Assembly (NCBI RefSeq): GCF_001190925.1
Contig: NZ_CP011072.1
Span: 1,178,001 to 1,242,000 of the forward strand
DNA length: 64,000 nt
Direction: 5' to 3'
DNA from: Azoarcus sp. CIB
GTDB lineage: Bacteria > Pseudomonadota > Gammaproteobacteria > Burkholderiales > Rhodocyclaceae
A model generated the notes under the pieces. That model saw only the letters and a list, made by a program, of their open reading frames with translations. It did not search any database and was not told where the DNA came from. The position numbers and the translations under genes were made by a program. Position 1 is the stretch's first letter. Every line of letters starts with the position of its first letter. Positions 1 through 8,457 of this stretch are shown here, piece by piece.

Positions 1-240
1 CTGCGCCTGCCGGCGGCGTCGGACTGGGAGCACTGGCTCGCCGTCGGCGAGCGGCGCCGCGCCGAAGTCCGCCGCCTCGAAGTGATCCGCCACGCCTTCC
101 GCCGTGCGCTCGAAGTGTGGCTGGTGATGGACCTCGCGCTGGGGCTGGAGGAGGCGGGCTTCGACGTGCAGGCGGGCACCTTCTGCGCACGCGCGCTCAC
201 GCCGCGCAACCTGCTGCTGCTCGCGCGGCGGCAGGCGTGA
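1..240 (+). CDS. C-terminal 79 residues of an unidentified protein
   Basis: An open frame enters from the left edge and ends at a TGA at 238-240. The visible 79 residues are rich in Arg, Leu and Glu and end in a TPRNLLLLARR segment. That kind of ending is seen in some class I SAM-dependent methyltransferases, but no cofactor motif is inside the window, so the family is not assigned. Composition and codon use match the neighbours. The start and most of the gene lie outside. Confidence 0.55.
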   Translation: MRLPAASDWEHWLAVGERRRAEVRRLEVIRHAFRRALEVWLVMDLALGLEEAGFDVQAGTFCARALTPRNLLLLARRQA

Positions 241-366
241 CGTTTGGAAACGTGCGATCGTTCCGGGCAGGAGGATAATATTAGGGCGTACTGTTCGACT
301 TGCCGGTCTGCCACATCGACGCAAGCCTCCGGCGATCCGGGGTCCCATCCGTTCGGGAGAATACAT

Positions 367-837
367 ATGTATAAAAAGCTCGCAATCGCGTCGCTCGCGG
401 CCCTCGTGCTCACTGCATGCGTCGTGGCGCCCCCGCATGGCGGCGCGGTGGTCGTCGCGCCGGCACTGCCAGCCCTCGTCGAATTCGACGTGGAGCCGTA
501 TTACTTCTACCGCGGCTATTACTACTACTACGATAACGCGCGTTGGCGTTATTCGAGCTCCCGGTCGGGCCCCTGGGTGGAGTTGCCCCGCAGTCACTAT
601 CCGCGGGAAATCCGCTTCAAGGGGCGCAGGGATGAAGGGCGCGGCGACCGCGACCGCGACGATCGGCGCTGGGATCGCGACGACCAGCGCCGCTGGGAAC
701 GGGAGCGCGAACGGGATCGTCGCCGCGACCGCGACGGCGACCGCCGGGGCGACGACGATGACGATCGCCGGCGTGACCGCCGGGGCGATGACGGTGGCGA
801 CCGCCCTTGGTGGGAGCGCAACGACGAGCGGCGCTGA
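367..837 (+). CDS. small lipoprotein with Tyr-rich core and Arg/Asp repeat tail
   Basis: A 156-residue protein of unknown function. The ATG at 367 was chosen over an upstream in-frame ATG because it starts a lipoprotein signal peptide (MYKKLAIASLAALVLTAC) with a lipobox ending in Cys18, and GGGAGA lies just upstream. The mature part has a Tyr-rich segment (about residues 46-60), then a conserved-looking SGPWVELPRSHYP stretch. From about residue 85 to the end it is almost only Arg, Asp, Gly and Glu in short DRDR-like repeats. It is probably anchored in the outer or inner membrane facing the periplasm. The polyampholyte tail may bind ions or cell wall, but this is a guess. Confidence 0.75.
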   Translation: MYKKLAIASLAALVLTACVVAPPHGGAVVVAPALPALVEFDVEPYYFYRGYYYYYDNARWRYSSSRSGPWVELPRSHYPREIRFKGRRDEGRGDRDRDDRRWDRDDQRRWERERERDRRRDRDGDRRGDDDDDRRRDRRGDDGGDRPWWERNDERR

Positions 838-921
838 TTCACCCGGGCAGGTCGGTGCGTTCCGCGCAGCGGTCCGATCTGCCCGCGATCCGGACCGCCC
901 GCTGGACGGGGCGGCGCCGGA

Positions 922-1305
922 TCAGATGGGCGAGTCCTTGTCGGCCTGCGGATTCAGTACGAAGGCGTTTTCCGCCGTCTCTTGATACGTCGTCCCGAAG
1001 CCCGCAAGGATCTCCTTCGAGCGTGCGTTGGGGTTACCCCAGCACTGACAGGTGATCTTGTCGCAGGCCTCGATCAGGGTCGCCAGCGGCACCTTGCCTT
1101 TTTCATTGGCAAGATGCGCCTCGAACGCCTCGTCGGTCGCGTAGATCTCGGTCCACTGACTCACGCGGGGCGAGGGGTAATCGGCGTGGTAGCAGATCAC
1201 CCCAGGGTGATCGAGCATCACCTTGCACAGCGCCGCCTGATTGGCCCGGAAATCGGCCTCGCGTCCGGCCTTGATGTCCCACTGGATCTTGAGCATGAAC
1301 GGCAT
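922..1305 (-). CDS. putative antibiotic-biosynthesis-monooxygenase-like (ABM fold) protein
   Basis: 127 residues, no signal peptide. The N-terminal half (MLKIQWDIKAGREADF, then an HPGVICYHADYPSPRVSQWTEIY-like strand pattern) resembles dimeric alpha/beta-barrel ABM proteins, in which a short helix follows the first strand and an Asp/Glu-rich helix follows the W-E-Y strand. The C-terminal third, with CQCWG, is not part of that core. GGAGGA sits 5 nt before the ATG, supporting this start. It lies 167 nt downstream of the leftward regulator operon and may be transcribed separately. Function is unknown; the fold assignment is moderate. Confidence 0.65.
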   Translation of the reverse strand: MPFMLKIQWDIKAGREADFRANQAALCKVMLDHPGVICYHADYPSPRVSQWTEIYATDEAFEAHLANEKGKVPLATLIEACDKITCQCWGNPNARSKEILAGFGTTYQETAENAFVLNPQADKDSPI

Positions 1306-1472
1306 GGGCTCCTCCTTGACTGCCTGATGGATGCACGACGTCGTTAGGCACCGGCGGCGCGAGGCACGATGCGTGATCGGTGTGAGGGCGGGAACGTCGA
1401 ACTACATAGTAGGACATGAATACGGGATGCGTCGCCGGGCGCATCGCGTTGCGCGTGAGGTGTGCGCGCCGC

Positions 1473-2120
1473 TCAGGCTTCGATCAGGCCGGAACGCACC
1501 GCGATCAGCGCCAGTTCGGCGGCATTCGCGGCGTTGAGCTTCTGCTTGATGTGGTAGAGGTGGGTGCCGACGGTGCTGGGGCTAAGCTTGTGGGTGCCGG
1601 CGACCTGGGTCACGGAATTGCCTTTCGCGAGTTCGAGGAAGACGGCGAATTCCTTGTCCGTGAGCGCGTCGGCGGGGTCGTTGCTGCCGCCGAACTGCGC
1701 GAGCGCGAGCTGCGGTGCGAGCTCGGGGTCGACGTAGCGCTGGCCGCGCGCGACCTGGGCGACGGCGCGCACCAGTTCCTGCGGCTGGGCGCGCTTCGAG
1801 AGGTAGCCGGTTGCCCCGGAGCGCAGCGCGCGCATTGGGATCTGCGAGTCCTCGTGCGCCGAGAGCATCAGCACGCGGGCGCCGGGGTGGTGTGCGCGCA
1901 GGCGGTCCAGAGCGCACAGGCCGCCCAGCCCGGGCATGGTCACGTCCATCACCAGGGCGTCGGGCTGGTGCTCGCCGAACGCGGCGATCGCGGCTTCGCC
2001 GCTGTCGGCCTCTGCAACGATGGTGGCGCCAGCGCCTTCGAGCAGCATGCGGAAGCCCATGCGGACGATGGCGTGGTCGTCGGCGAGGACGAGGCGGAGG
2101 TTTTCAAGGCTGCTGGCCAT
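1473..2120 (-). CDS. NarL/FixJ-family response regulator
   Basis: 215 residues. The N-terminal receiver domain (about 8-125) shows the acidic pair LADDH, the phospho-acceptor Asp in LVMDVTMPG and Lys in GYLSK. The C-terminal LuxR-type helix-turn-helix (about 150-210) carries the LSPSTVGTHLYHIKQKL recognition region. Its start overlaps the end of the kinase gene by 17 bp, so the two are translationally coupled. It is the last gene of a leftward operon that also encodes PQQ-dehydrogenase accessory proteins. It resembles the ExaE/AgmR type of regulators that govern quinoprotein alcohol oxidation, which is an inference from context. Confidence 0.9.
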   Translation of the reverse strand: MASSLENLRLVLADDHAIVRMGFRMLLEGAGATIVAEADSGEAAIAAFGEHQPDALVMDVTMPGLGGLCALDRLRAHHPGARVLMLSAHEDSQIPMRALRSGATGYLSKRAQPQELVRAVAQVARGQRYVDPELAPQLALAQFGGSNDPADALTDKEFAVFLELAKGNSVTQVAGTHKLSPSTVGTHLYHIKQKLNAANAAELALIAVRSGLIEA

Positions 2121-3489
2121 GGAGGCTTTCCTCGGTGGGAATCTCGGTGGGGATGGGGTGCGGCAGGCGGGCGCTGACGCGCAGGCCGCCGCCGGGGGAG
2201 GTGTCGAATTCGAGTTCGCCGTGCAGCTCGGCGACGCGCTCGCGCATGCCGGTCAGGCCGTAGCGGCCCGGGCGCGGGTCGGGCGGCAGGCCGCGGCCGT
2301 TGTCGCACACTTCGAGCGCGACGGCATCGGGCTGGAAATCGAGCCGCACTTCGACCCGCGTGGCGCCGGAGTGGCGCGCGACGTTGGTGAGGCTTTCCTG
2401 CAGCAGGCGCAGCACCGTGAGGCTCAACGCCTCGCCGGTCGGCGCACTGGCGGGGGCGGTGCGGCAGTCGACCCGGATGTCGGGATGGTGGCCGGACCAC
2501 AGGCGGCAGTAGTCGGCGACGGCGCGGTCGAGCTGGCCGGTGTCGGCGCCGGCGGGGCGCAGGCGCTGCAGGATCGTGCGCACGCCGTCCTGCATCTGGC
2601 CCGTCATCGCGAGGATGGCCTGGGCGCTGCCGTGGAGCTGCGGCTGGTCGTCACAGCGCTGCAGGATGGCGCCGGAGATGGCGCGCACCGCGGTGATGGC
2701 CTGTCCGAGTTCGTCGTGCAACTCGCGCGCGATCACGCGCCGCTCCTCTTCGAGACGGGCGTGCACGGCGCGCGTGAAGGCCTGATCCTCTTCGAGGCGC
2801 AGGTTGTGCGCGCGGGTGTCGTCCAGCGTATCGGCGAGGCGGTTGTAGCTCGCGGCGAGGCGGTCGAGTTCGGCGACGCGGTAGCCGGGCAGGCGGACGT
2901 CGAAGCGGCCGTCGGCGCCGCGCGCGAGGGCGGCGTCGATCTGCGCGAGCGGCGCGAGTGCGCGGTGCAGCGCGAAGCGCGCGGCGAGGGCGACGACCAG
3001 CAGTAGCGCGAAGGCGGTGCCGAGGCCGGCGGTGAGGTCGTCCCAGGCGTCGAGCACGGCACGCGAGGCGTCGGGGCGCAGCACGATCTGGCGGTCGCCG
3101 GCGTCGAAGTGGCGTACCGGCAGCGCGGGCGTCATGCGTTCGGCAAACCAGTCGGGGGCGAAGCGGCCGGGCTTGTAGGTCGATTCGGGGGACACGTAGA
3201 GGCGGGCGCCGTCGGGGGCATGCACTTCCAGCTGGTTCGCGCGCAGCCGCCCGACGGCGCGCAGGTGCGCCATCAGGCGGTCGGGGCCGTCGGCGCGGTC
3301 GCGCAGGGTTTCGGAGACGAGCACGGCGACCCATTGCTGCGCGACGTGGCTCGCGGCGAGCACTTCTTCGTGGATCGACTTGCGCGTCTCGCGCACCCAC
3401 CAGCCGGCGCCGACGAGCAGGAGCAGCGCAAGCGTGGCGGCGAGCACGAGGCCGACGCGGGTGCCGAGGGTGGTCGATCTAGCGCGCAT
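2104..3489 (-). CDS. membrane sensor histidine kinase (HisKA_3 / NarX-like)
   Basis: 461 residues. A transmembrane helix near residues 12-30 and a second near 158-178 flank a periplasmic sensing domain of about 125 residues. A HAMP-like linker follows, then a dimerisation domain with the phospho-acceptor His in ARELHDELGQ (HisKA_3 family), then an HATPase domain with the N-box around ESLTNVARHS and the G-box DNGRG. It overlaps the upstream hydrolase gene by 11 bp and the downstream regulator by 17 bp. Being in one operon with quinoprotein accessory genes, it likely senses an alcohol, the PQQ enzyme state or a metal. The signal cannot be read from sequence. Confidence 0.9.
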   Translation of the reverse strand: MRARSTTLGTRVGLVLAATLALLLLVGAGWWVRETRKSIHEEVLAASHVAQQWVAVLVSETLRDRADGPDRLMAHLRAVGRLRANQLEVHAPDGARLYVSPESTYKPGRFAPDWFAERMTPALPVRHFDAGDRQIVLRPDASRAVLDAWDDLTAGLGTAFALLLVVALAARFALHRALAPLAQIDAALARGADGRFDVRLPGYRVAELDRLAASYNRLADTLDDTRAHNLRLEEDQAFTRAVHARLEEERRVIARELHDELGQAITAVRAISGAILQRCDDQPQLHGSAQAILAMTGQMQDGVRTILQRLRPAGADTGQLDRAVADYCRLWSGHHPDIRVDCRTAPASAPTGEALSLTVLRLLQESLTNVARHSGATRVEVRLDFQPDAVALEVCDNGRGLPPDPRPGRYGLTGMRERVAELHGELEFDTSPGGGLRVSARLPHPIPTEIPTEESLHGQQP

Positions 3490-4456
3490 GGGCTTTCTCC
3501 AGTACGGCCTGTTCCGCGGCCGGATAGAGGTGCACGACCGAGCGGCGGTATTCGCGCTCGACCTCGGCGAGGCCGCGGAACTGCGGCGGGACGGCGCGGG
3601 CGAGCATCTCGGTCATGTCGAGACCGGACTCGGCGCCGTCGCGTATCGCGGCGGCGAGCCATTCGAGGTAGCCGCGCGTCTGGCGGATCGGCGTGTCGTC
3701 GGCCGACGGGGCGCCGTGGCCGGGTACCCACAGCTTTGCGGGGATCGCTGCGAGGCGATTCAATGCGGCGAGCCAGTGCGTGAGGTTCGCATGCGGCGTC
3801 GTCGCGGCGCGGTCGTGGAAGAGCAGGTCGCCCGCGAAGACGGTGCCGGTCGCGTGGTCGATCACGACGACGTCGGCCGGGGTGTGGCCGTCGAGCGCGA
3901 CGATCTCGATGTCGCGCCCGCCGACGCTGCGCGGCCCCGGCGCGAGCGCCTGGGCGGGCGTCACCCGCTCGGTGCCCTTCATCCAGTCGCCCGACATGCG
4001 GTAGAGGTTCTCGTTGAACGCCTCGCCGTCCTTCTGGATGCCGCGCAGGGTTTCGGGCAGCGCCGCGAGGGTGGCGGCGGGGAAGGCCTGGTTGCCGAGG
4101 AAGTGGTCCGGATGGTGGTGAGTGTTGATCGTCAGCACCACCGGTAGCGGCGTCACGCGCCGGATCGCCGCGAGCATCTGCTCGCCGTAGCGGCGCGAGG
4201 GGCCGGTGTCGATGACGATGACGCCGTCCGTGCCGACGAGGAAGCCGGTGTTGACGATGTTGCCGCCGTTGGCAGGCGTGAAGTCTTCGCGCAGGCCGAC
4301 GAAGACGTGCACGCCGGGGGCGATTTCACGCGGTTCCAGGTGGTAGTCGAAGCGGTCGGTGTCGGGGACGGCGGGGGGAGCGGCATTCGACGTCAGCACG
4401 GGCGTCAGGGCGAGACCGAGCACCAGCAGCATGCACGGCAGGGCGGACGTCTTCAT
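3479..4456 (-). CDS. quinoprotein-relay zinc metallohydrolase (metallo-beta-lactamase fold)
   Basis: 325 residues with a signal peptide (MKTSALPCMLLVLGLALT...). The zinc site of the metallo-beta-lactamase fold is present: THHHPDH, a downstream GHTPAD, the AGD aspartate and VPGHG. The ATG at 4456 overlaps the stop of the SoxYZ-like gene as ATGA. Exported SoxH-like hydrolases of this kind occur beside PQQ dehydrogenases together with a SoxYZ-like carrier, and the same trio is seen here. Its substrate is not established; action on a carrier-bound intermediate in the periplasm is inferred. An upstream in-frame extension exists but is antisense-like and lacks a signal peptide, so it was rejected. 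Confidence 0.85.
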   Translation of the reverse strand: MKTSALPCMLLVLGLALTPVLTSNAAPPAVPDTDRFDYHLEPREIAPGVHVFVGLREDFTPANGGNIVNTGFLVGTDGVIVIDTGPSRRYGEQMLAAIRRVTPLPVVLTINTHHHPDHFLGNQAFPAATLAALPETLRGIQKDGEAFNENLYRMSGDWMKGTERVTPAQALAPGPRSVGGRDIEIVALDGHTPADVVVIDHATGTVFAGDLLFHDRAATTPHANLTHWLAALNRLAAIPAKLWVPGHGAPSADDTPIRQTRGYLEWLAAAIRDGAESGLDMTEMLARAVPPQFRGLAEVEREYRRSVVHLYPAAEQAVLEKAHAR

Positions 4457-5244
4457 TGCGTCACCCATGCGTCGATGCGGTTGCCGTTGTTGTCGCGGCC
4501 GCGCGCATGGATGCGCGTTCCTGCCGCTGCGTCGGCGGGCATGTCGATGGTGAACAGCGGGTTCTCGGAAACCGGTTCGTAGGCGCGGATGCGCATCAGC
4601 TCCGCGCCGGATTCGTCGGCGAGGCTCAGTTCCTCGATATGGAACACCGGGATGCCGGGCGCGAGGCCGGTGTCCATCGGGTGGATCACGCGCACGCGCA
4701 GGCGCTCGCCGCCATCGGTGCGCGGAAAGATCCTGCCGCTGACCTGGTTCAGGCGCTCCTGCCACTCGGGCGAGCCCGATCCAGTGGACGGCGCCGTGCA
4801 CCCGCCGCCCGTCGCCGTGATCCACACGCCGCCCACGTGCCACACGCCGTCGGCGGTGCGGGCGGCGGCGCGCACCGGCGAGGACTGCTGCAGCTTGAGG
4901 CGGAAGGCGAGGGCGGGGCGCGACTTCTTCGGCTGGAAGCGCAGCACCGGGAGGATGGGATTGAAGTCGGCGAAGACGAGCACCTCTTCAACGCCGGGCA
5001 GTTCGCTCGCATCGACGGAGACCGGGACGTTGAGCGAATCCTCGGCGATCACTGGCGCCACGACTTTCACTCGCGCATCGAATACGACGCTGGCGCCCGC
5101 GAAGAAGGTCTTCACCATGTCGCCCCAGCGCGCCGAGTCGAGCGGATCCGCGCTGGCGGCTGCAGCAGCAGGGGGGGCGGCCGGCGCCTCCGTGACGGGG
5201 CACAGCCAAAACATCGCCAGCACGATCAGGGTCGAACTGCGCAT
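4453..5244 (-). CDS. quinoprotein dehydrogenase-associated SoxYZ-like carrier protein
   Basis: 263 residues with a signal peptide (MRSSTLIVLAMFWLCPVTEAPA). The N-terminal part resembles SoxY and ends in a Gly-rich loop TATGGGCTAPS, whose Cys is in the position of the substrate-carrying cysteine at the SoxY C-terminus. The C-terminal part (about 165-263) resembles SoxZ, so this is a YZ fusion. It is the first gene of a four-gene leftward operon with overlapping junctions and sits divergent to the PQQ dehydrogenase. A consensus sigma-54 promoter lies upstream at 5301-5316. The carried group in alcohol metabolism is unknown. Confidence 0.85.
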   Translation of the reverse strand: MRSSTLIVLAMFWLCPVTEAPAAPPAAAAASADPLDSARWGDMVKTFFAGASVVFDARVKVVAPVIAEDSLNVPVSVDASELPGVEEVLVFADFNPILPVLRFQPKKSRPALAFRLKLQQSSPVRAAARTADGVWHVGGVWITATGGGCTAPSTGSGSPEWQERLNQVSGRIFPRTDGGERLRVRVIHPMDTGLAPGIPVFHIEELSLADESGAELMRIRAYEPVSENPLFTIDMPADAAAGTRIHARGRDNNGNRIDAWVTQ

Positions 5245-5300
5245 CGGGTCTCCTCCACGGGGGCGGTCGATGCCGCCCTCCTTGTTTGTGCACCGATTCG

Positions 5301-5316
5301 AGCAAGGGGTGTGCCA
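5301..5316 (-). promoter_or_regulatory. sigma-54 promoter (-24/-12) for the SoxYZ-like / kinase operon
   Basis: Read on the minus strand: TGGCAC A CCCC TTGC T, a full match to the TGGCACRNNNNTTGCW consensus with correct spacing of the GG and GC pairs. It lies 57 bp before the ATG of the SoxYZ-like gene and faces away from the PQQ dehydrogenase promoter at 5490. Confidence 0.8.
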
Positions 5317-5349
5317 CGCGACGGATCAGCGCATCTGTGCAGGCCGCGG

Positions 5350-5374
5350 GGCGCAGTTGCTCCAAAACGGAACA
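5350..5374. promoter_or_regulatory. candidate upstream activator site A
   Basis: Half-sites GGCGCA, 2 bp, TGCTCC, 5 bp (AAAAC), GGAACA. The right-hand 17-bp palindrome is identical, spacer included, to the one at 53311-53327. It lies between two divergent sigma-54 promoters, 42 bp from the leftward one and about 115 bp from the rightward one, and so could serve both. It is one of five such sites in the window. Confidence 0.65.
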
Positions 5375-5489
5375 CGTGCTGTCAATCAGAGCAATGAAAA
5401 TCGCTAGATGTACCGATATCGCCTTGAAAAACTCGTTGCTTGGGCCATGTTTCAGGAACCGGAGAGGATTTTCGGCGGCAGCGGCCCGG

Positions 5490-5505
5490 TGGCACGCCCT
5501 TTGCG
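5490..5505 (+). promoter_or_regulatory. sigma-54 promoter for the PQQ alcohol dehydrogenase
   Basis: TGGCAC G CCCT TTGC G, a match to the -24/-12 consensus apart from the last base. It lies 79 bp upstream of the dehydrogenase ATG at 5585. The activator site at 5350-5374 is upstream at a normal enhancer distance. Confidence 0.8.
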
Positions 5506-5584
5506 AACCCTGCAGCCGAATCCGGTCGCCCGGTCAGGGAGGCGGTTTCCAACAATACGACGAGATTCGAAAAGGAGGATTCAA

Positions 5585-7381
5585 ATGGAGCAGATCCGGA
5601 AACGCGCAGGGTGGTCCGTCGCGGTGTCCGTCCTCGCGCTGTCCCTGGCAGGCATGGGGAGCGCGCAGGCCAAGGAGGTGACCGACGCGGACATCCTCGC
5701 GGACGGCACCGGCAATACCTCGCAGGTCGTTACCCACGGCCTCGGCACCAAGGGCCAGCGTTTCAGCCCGCTGGCGAAGGTGAACCCCCAGACGGTCAAG
5801 AACCTCGTGCCGGTGTGGTCGTTCTCGTTCGGCGGCGAAAAGCAGCGCGGCCAGCAGTCGCAGCCGCTGGTGCATGACGGCAAGATGTTCGTGACCGCCT
5901 CCTACAGCCGCATCTTCGCGCTCGACGTGAAGACCGGCGAGAAGCTGTGGAAATACGAGCACCGCCTGCCCGACGGCATCATGCCGTGCTGTGACGTCGT
6001 CAACCGCGGCGCCGCGATCTACGGCAACCTGGTGATCTTCGGCACGCTCGACGCGCAGCTCGTCGCGCTGGACAAGGACACCGGCAAGGTGGTGTGGAAG
6101 GAGAAGATCGAGGACTACAAGGCGGGTTACTCCTTCACCGCCGCGCCCCAGATCGTCAAGGGCATGCTCATCACCGGCAACTCCGGCGGCGAGTTCGGTA
6201 TCGTCGGGCGCGTGGATGCGCGCGATCCGAAGACCGGCAAGCTGATCTGGACGCGTCCGGTGGTCGAAGGCCACATGGGCTTCAAGTACGACAAGGACGG
6301 CACCCAGGTCGAGAACGGCATCAGCGGCACGACCAACGCCACCTGGCCGGGCGACCTGTGGAAGACCGGCGGCGCGGCACCGTGGCTGTCGGCCTACTAC
6401 GATCCGGACGTCAACCTGATCTTCATCGGCACCGGCAACCCGGCGCCGTGGAACAGCTGGCTGCGTCCGGGCGACAACCTGTACTCGTCCTCGACCGTCG
6501 CGATCGATCCCGACACCGGCAAGATCGTGTGGCACTACCAGACCACGCCGCACGACGGCTGGGACTACGACGGCGTGAACGAATTCGTGTCCTTCGAGTA
6601 CAAGGATCCGAAGAGCGGCAAGATGGTCAAGGCGGGCGGCAAGGCGGACCGCAACGGCTTCTTCTTCGTCAATGACCGCACCAACGGCAAGCTGCTCAAC
6701 GCCTTCCCGTTCGTGAAGCAGATCGATTGGGCCAAGGGCATCGACCTGAACACCGGCCGTCCGCTCTACGACGACAAGAAGCGCCCGGGCAACCCCTTCA
6801 CCGAAGGCGGCGGCGACGGCAAGAAGGGCGAGGTGGTGCTCAATGCGCCGTCCTTCCTGGGTGGCAAGAACCAGATGCCGATGGCTTTCAGCCCGAAGAC
6901 CGGCTACTTCTACGTGCCGGCCAACGAGTGGGCGATGGACATCTGGAACGAGCCGGTGTCGTACAAACGGGGCGCGGCTTACCTCGGCGCGGGCTTCACG
7001 ATCAAGCCGCTCAACGAGGATTACATCGGCGCGCTGCGCGCGGTCGATCCGGTCAGCGGCAAGATCGTGTGGGAAGTGAAGAACAACGCGCCGCTGTGGG
7101 GCGGCGTCCTCGCGACCGGCGGCAACCTGGTGTTCTACGGCACCCCCGAAGGCTACCTGAAGGCGATCGACGCGACCTCCGGCAAGGAAGTCTGGAAGTT
7201 CCAGACCGGCTCCGGGATCATCGCGCCCCCGATCACCTGGGAAGACGGCGGCGAGCAGTACATCGCGGTGGTGTCGGGCTGGGGCGGCGCGGTGCCGCTG
7301 TGGGGCGGGGATGTCGCCAAGCGCGTGAACTTCCTCGAGCAGGGCGGTTCCGTATGGGTGTTCAAGCTGCACAAGTCGTAA
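5585..7381 (+). CDS. PQQ-dependent alcohol dehydrogenase, lanthanide-type signature
   Basis: 598 residues with a cleavable signal peptide ending near SAQAKE. It is an eight-bladed quinoprotein propeller: repeated W-motif blades ([20 protein letters not shown]), the adjacent cysteine pair Cys135-Cys136 (MPCCDV) that lies over PQQ, and the catalytic Asp327 in [11 protein letters not shown]. The second acid Asp329, two residues on, is the extra ligand typical of lanthanide-dependent XoxF, ExaF and PedH enzymes; calcium enzymes usually have Ala or Ser there. There is no fused haem domain, so a separate cytochrome, such as that at 54257-54718, should accept electrons. AAGGAGGA 8 nt upstream fixes the start. 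It likely oxidises short alcohols in the periplasm; the exact substrate is unknown. Confidence 0.93.
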   Translation: MEQIRKRAGWSVAVSVLALSLAGMGSAQAKEVTDADILADGTGNTSQVVTHGLGTKGQRFSPLAKVNPQTVKNLVPVWSFSFGGEKQRGQQSQPLVHDGKMFVTASYSRIFALDVKTGEKLWKYEHRLPDGIMPCCDVVNRGAAIYGNLVIFGTLDAQLVALDKDTGKVVWKEKIEDYKAGYSFTAAPQIVKGMLITGNSGGEFGIVGRVDARDPKTGKLIWTRPVVEGHMGFKYDKDGTQVENGISGTTNATWPGDLWKTGGAAPWLSAYYDPDVNLIFIGTGNPAPWNSWLRPGDNLYSSSTVAIDPDTGKIVWHYQTTPHDGWDYDGVNEFVSFEYKDPKSGKMVKAGGKADRNGFFFVNDRTNGKLLNAFPFVKQIDWAKGIDLNTGRPLYDDKKRPGNPFTEGGGDGKKGEVVLNAPSFLGGKNQMPMAFSPKTGYFYVPANEWAMDIWNEPVSYKRGAAYLGAGFTIKPLNEDYIGALRAVDPVSGKIVWEVKNNAPLWGGVLATGGNLVFYGTPEGYLKAIDATSGKEVWKFQTGSGIIAPPITWEDGGEQYIAVVSGWGGAVPLWGGDVAKRVNFLEQGGSVWVFKLHKS

Positions 7382-7388
7382 TCGCATC

Positions 7389-7413
7389 GCGGGACGGTGT
7401 CGTGCCGTCCCGC
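7389..7413 (+). terminator. hairpin after the PQQ dehydrogenase
   Basis: A 9-bp perfect stem (GCGGGACGG / CCGTCCCGC, 7-nt loop) starts 7 nt after the stop codon. There is no T-tract, and a second GC-rich hairpin (CCCCGG ttcg CCGGGG) follows near 7424-7440. It may be a weak terminator or an mRNA-stabilising element that sets the ratio of dehydrogenase to the downstream Cache protein. Confidence 0.45.
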
Positions 7414-7553
7414 ACGCAAGGCCCCCCCGGTTCGCCGGGGTGGCCCGCTGAGCCTGCCTGGGCCTGCCGTTTGGCGCCCGGGCGGGTTCAGCCGGCCATC
7501 TCGCCAGCGCCTCAACTTCCGATTTTCCGCATCTCGCCAGAGAGGAACCGCAC

Positions 7554-8408
7554 GTGAAACGTCTCCCCCTGAAGTCGCTCGCCGCCGCCACCCTGCTTGC
7601 CTTCGCCGCGCAGTCCGCCACGGCCGTGGACCGCAGCACCCCGCGCGAGGCCCGCACGCTGTTCGACCAGGCGGTCAAGTACATGGAAGCGAACGGCCCC
7701 GACCGCGCCTTCGCCGCCTTCAACGACCGCAGCGGCCAGTTCGTGCGCAAGGACCTGTACGTGTTCGTGATCGACGACAAGGGCGTGTATCAGGCGAGCG
7801 GCGCCGCACCCGAGGCGCTCGTCGGCCTGACCGTGCTGAACACCACGGACGCGGCGGGCAACCCGCTGTTCCGCGAGATGATCGACAGCACGCGCGTCAC
7901 GCCCGAAGCCACGGTGCGCTACATGTGGCTCAATCGCGTGACCAACAAGGTCGAGCCGAAGGTGAGTTACGTGCGCAAGATCGGTGGTTACGTGCTCGGC
8001 GTCGGCTACTCGGCACCGCGCGCGAGCGCCGACGACGCCCGCGCGATGCTCGACCGCGCCGTCGCGCTCGCGCGCGGCGAAGGTCACGTCAAGGCTGCCG
8101 CCGCGTTCAACGATCGTCGCGGCAATTTCGTGAAGGACGACCTCTACGTCTTTATGGTGAATCTCGATAGCGGCAAGTTCGAGGCGATGGGCATGAATCC
8201 TGCGTTATCCGATACCGACGCGAGCGGCCTCGCCGACGCCGAAGGCCACAAGATCGTCGCCGAGATGATCGAGAAGCTGAAATCGGCCGATGCGGCCACC
8301 GTGGACTATGTATGGCGCAATCCGGTGACCAACCGCGTCGAGAAGAAGCGCTCCTACGTACGGCGCGAGGGCGGCTCGCTGATTGGTGTCGGTCACTACG
8401 TGGAGTAA
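7554..8408 (+). CDS. periplasmic protein with two tandem single-Cache domains
   Basis: 284 residues with a signal peptide (MKRLPLKSLAAATLLAFAAQSATAVD). It holds two similar domains, about 30-150 and 155-284. Each has the pattern A-x-F-N-D-R-x-G-x-F-V-(R/K)-D-(L)-Y-V-F, a W-x-N-(R/P)-V-T-N turn and a K-x-S-Y-V-R strand, typical of small Cache ligand-binding modules. There is no membrane anchor or signalling domain, so it is a free binding protein. Its position after the PQQ dehydrogenase suggests a role in sensing or delivering an alcohol-related ligand, possibly to the kinase at 2104-3489. This is inference. Confidence 0.85.
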   Translation: MKRLPLKSLAAATLLAFAAQSATAVDRSTPREARTLFDQAVKYMEANGPDRAFAAFNDRSGQFVRKDLYVFVIDDKGVYQASGAAPEALVGLTVLNTTDAAGNPLFREMIDSTRVTPEATVRYMWLNRVTNKVEPKVSYVRKIGGYVLGVGYSAPRASADDARAMLDRAVALARGEGHVKAAAAFNDRRGNFVKDDLYVFMVNLDSGKFEAMGMNPALSDTDASGLADAEGHKIVAEMIEKLKSADAATVDYVWRNPVTNRVEKKRSYVRREGGSLIGVGHYVE

Positions 8409-8457
8409 GGTGCGGCAGCATCGAGCGCCGGAATTTCCGGTGCCGGGGGTGGAGAAG

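Noticed and set aside
597-842. Arg/Ser-rich 81-codon minus-strand frame
   Set aside because: Reverse reading of the Arg/Asp repeat tail of the lipoprotein; no RBS.
5534-7780. 748-codon open frame on the minus strand over the PQQ dehydrogenase
   Set aside because: It is an antisense reading of a high-GC gene, with no domain, start signal or sensible composition; the plus-strand protein is unambiguous.
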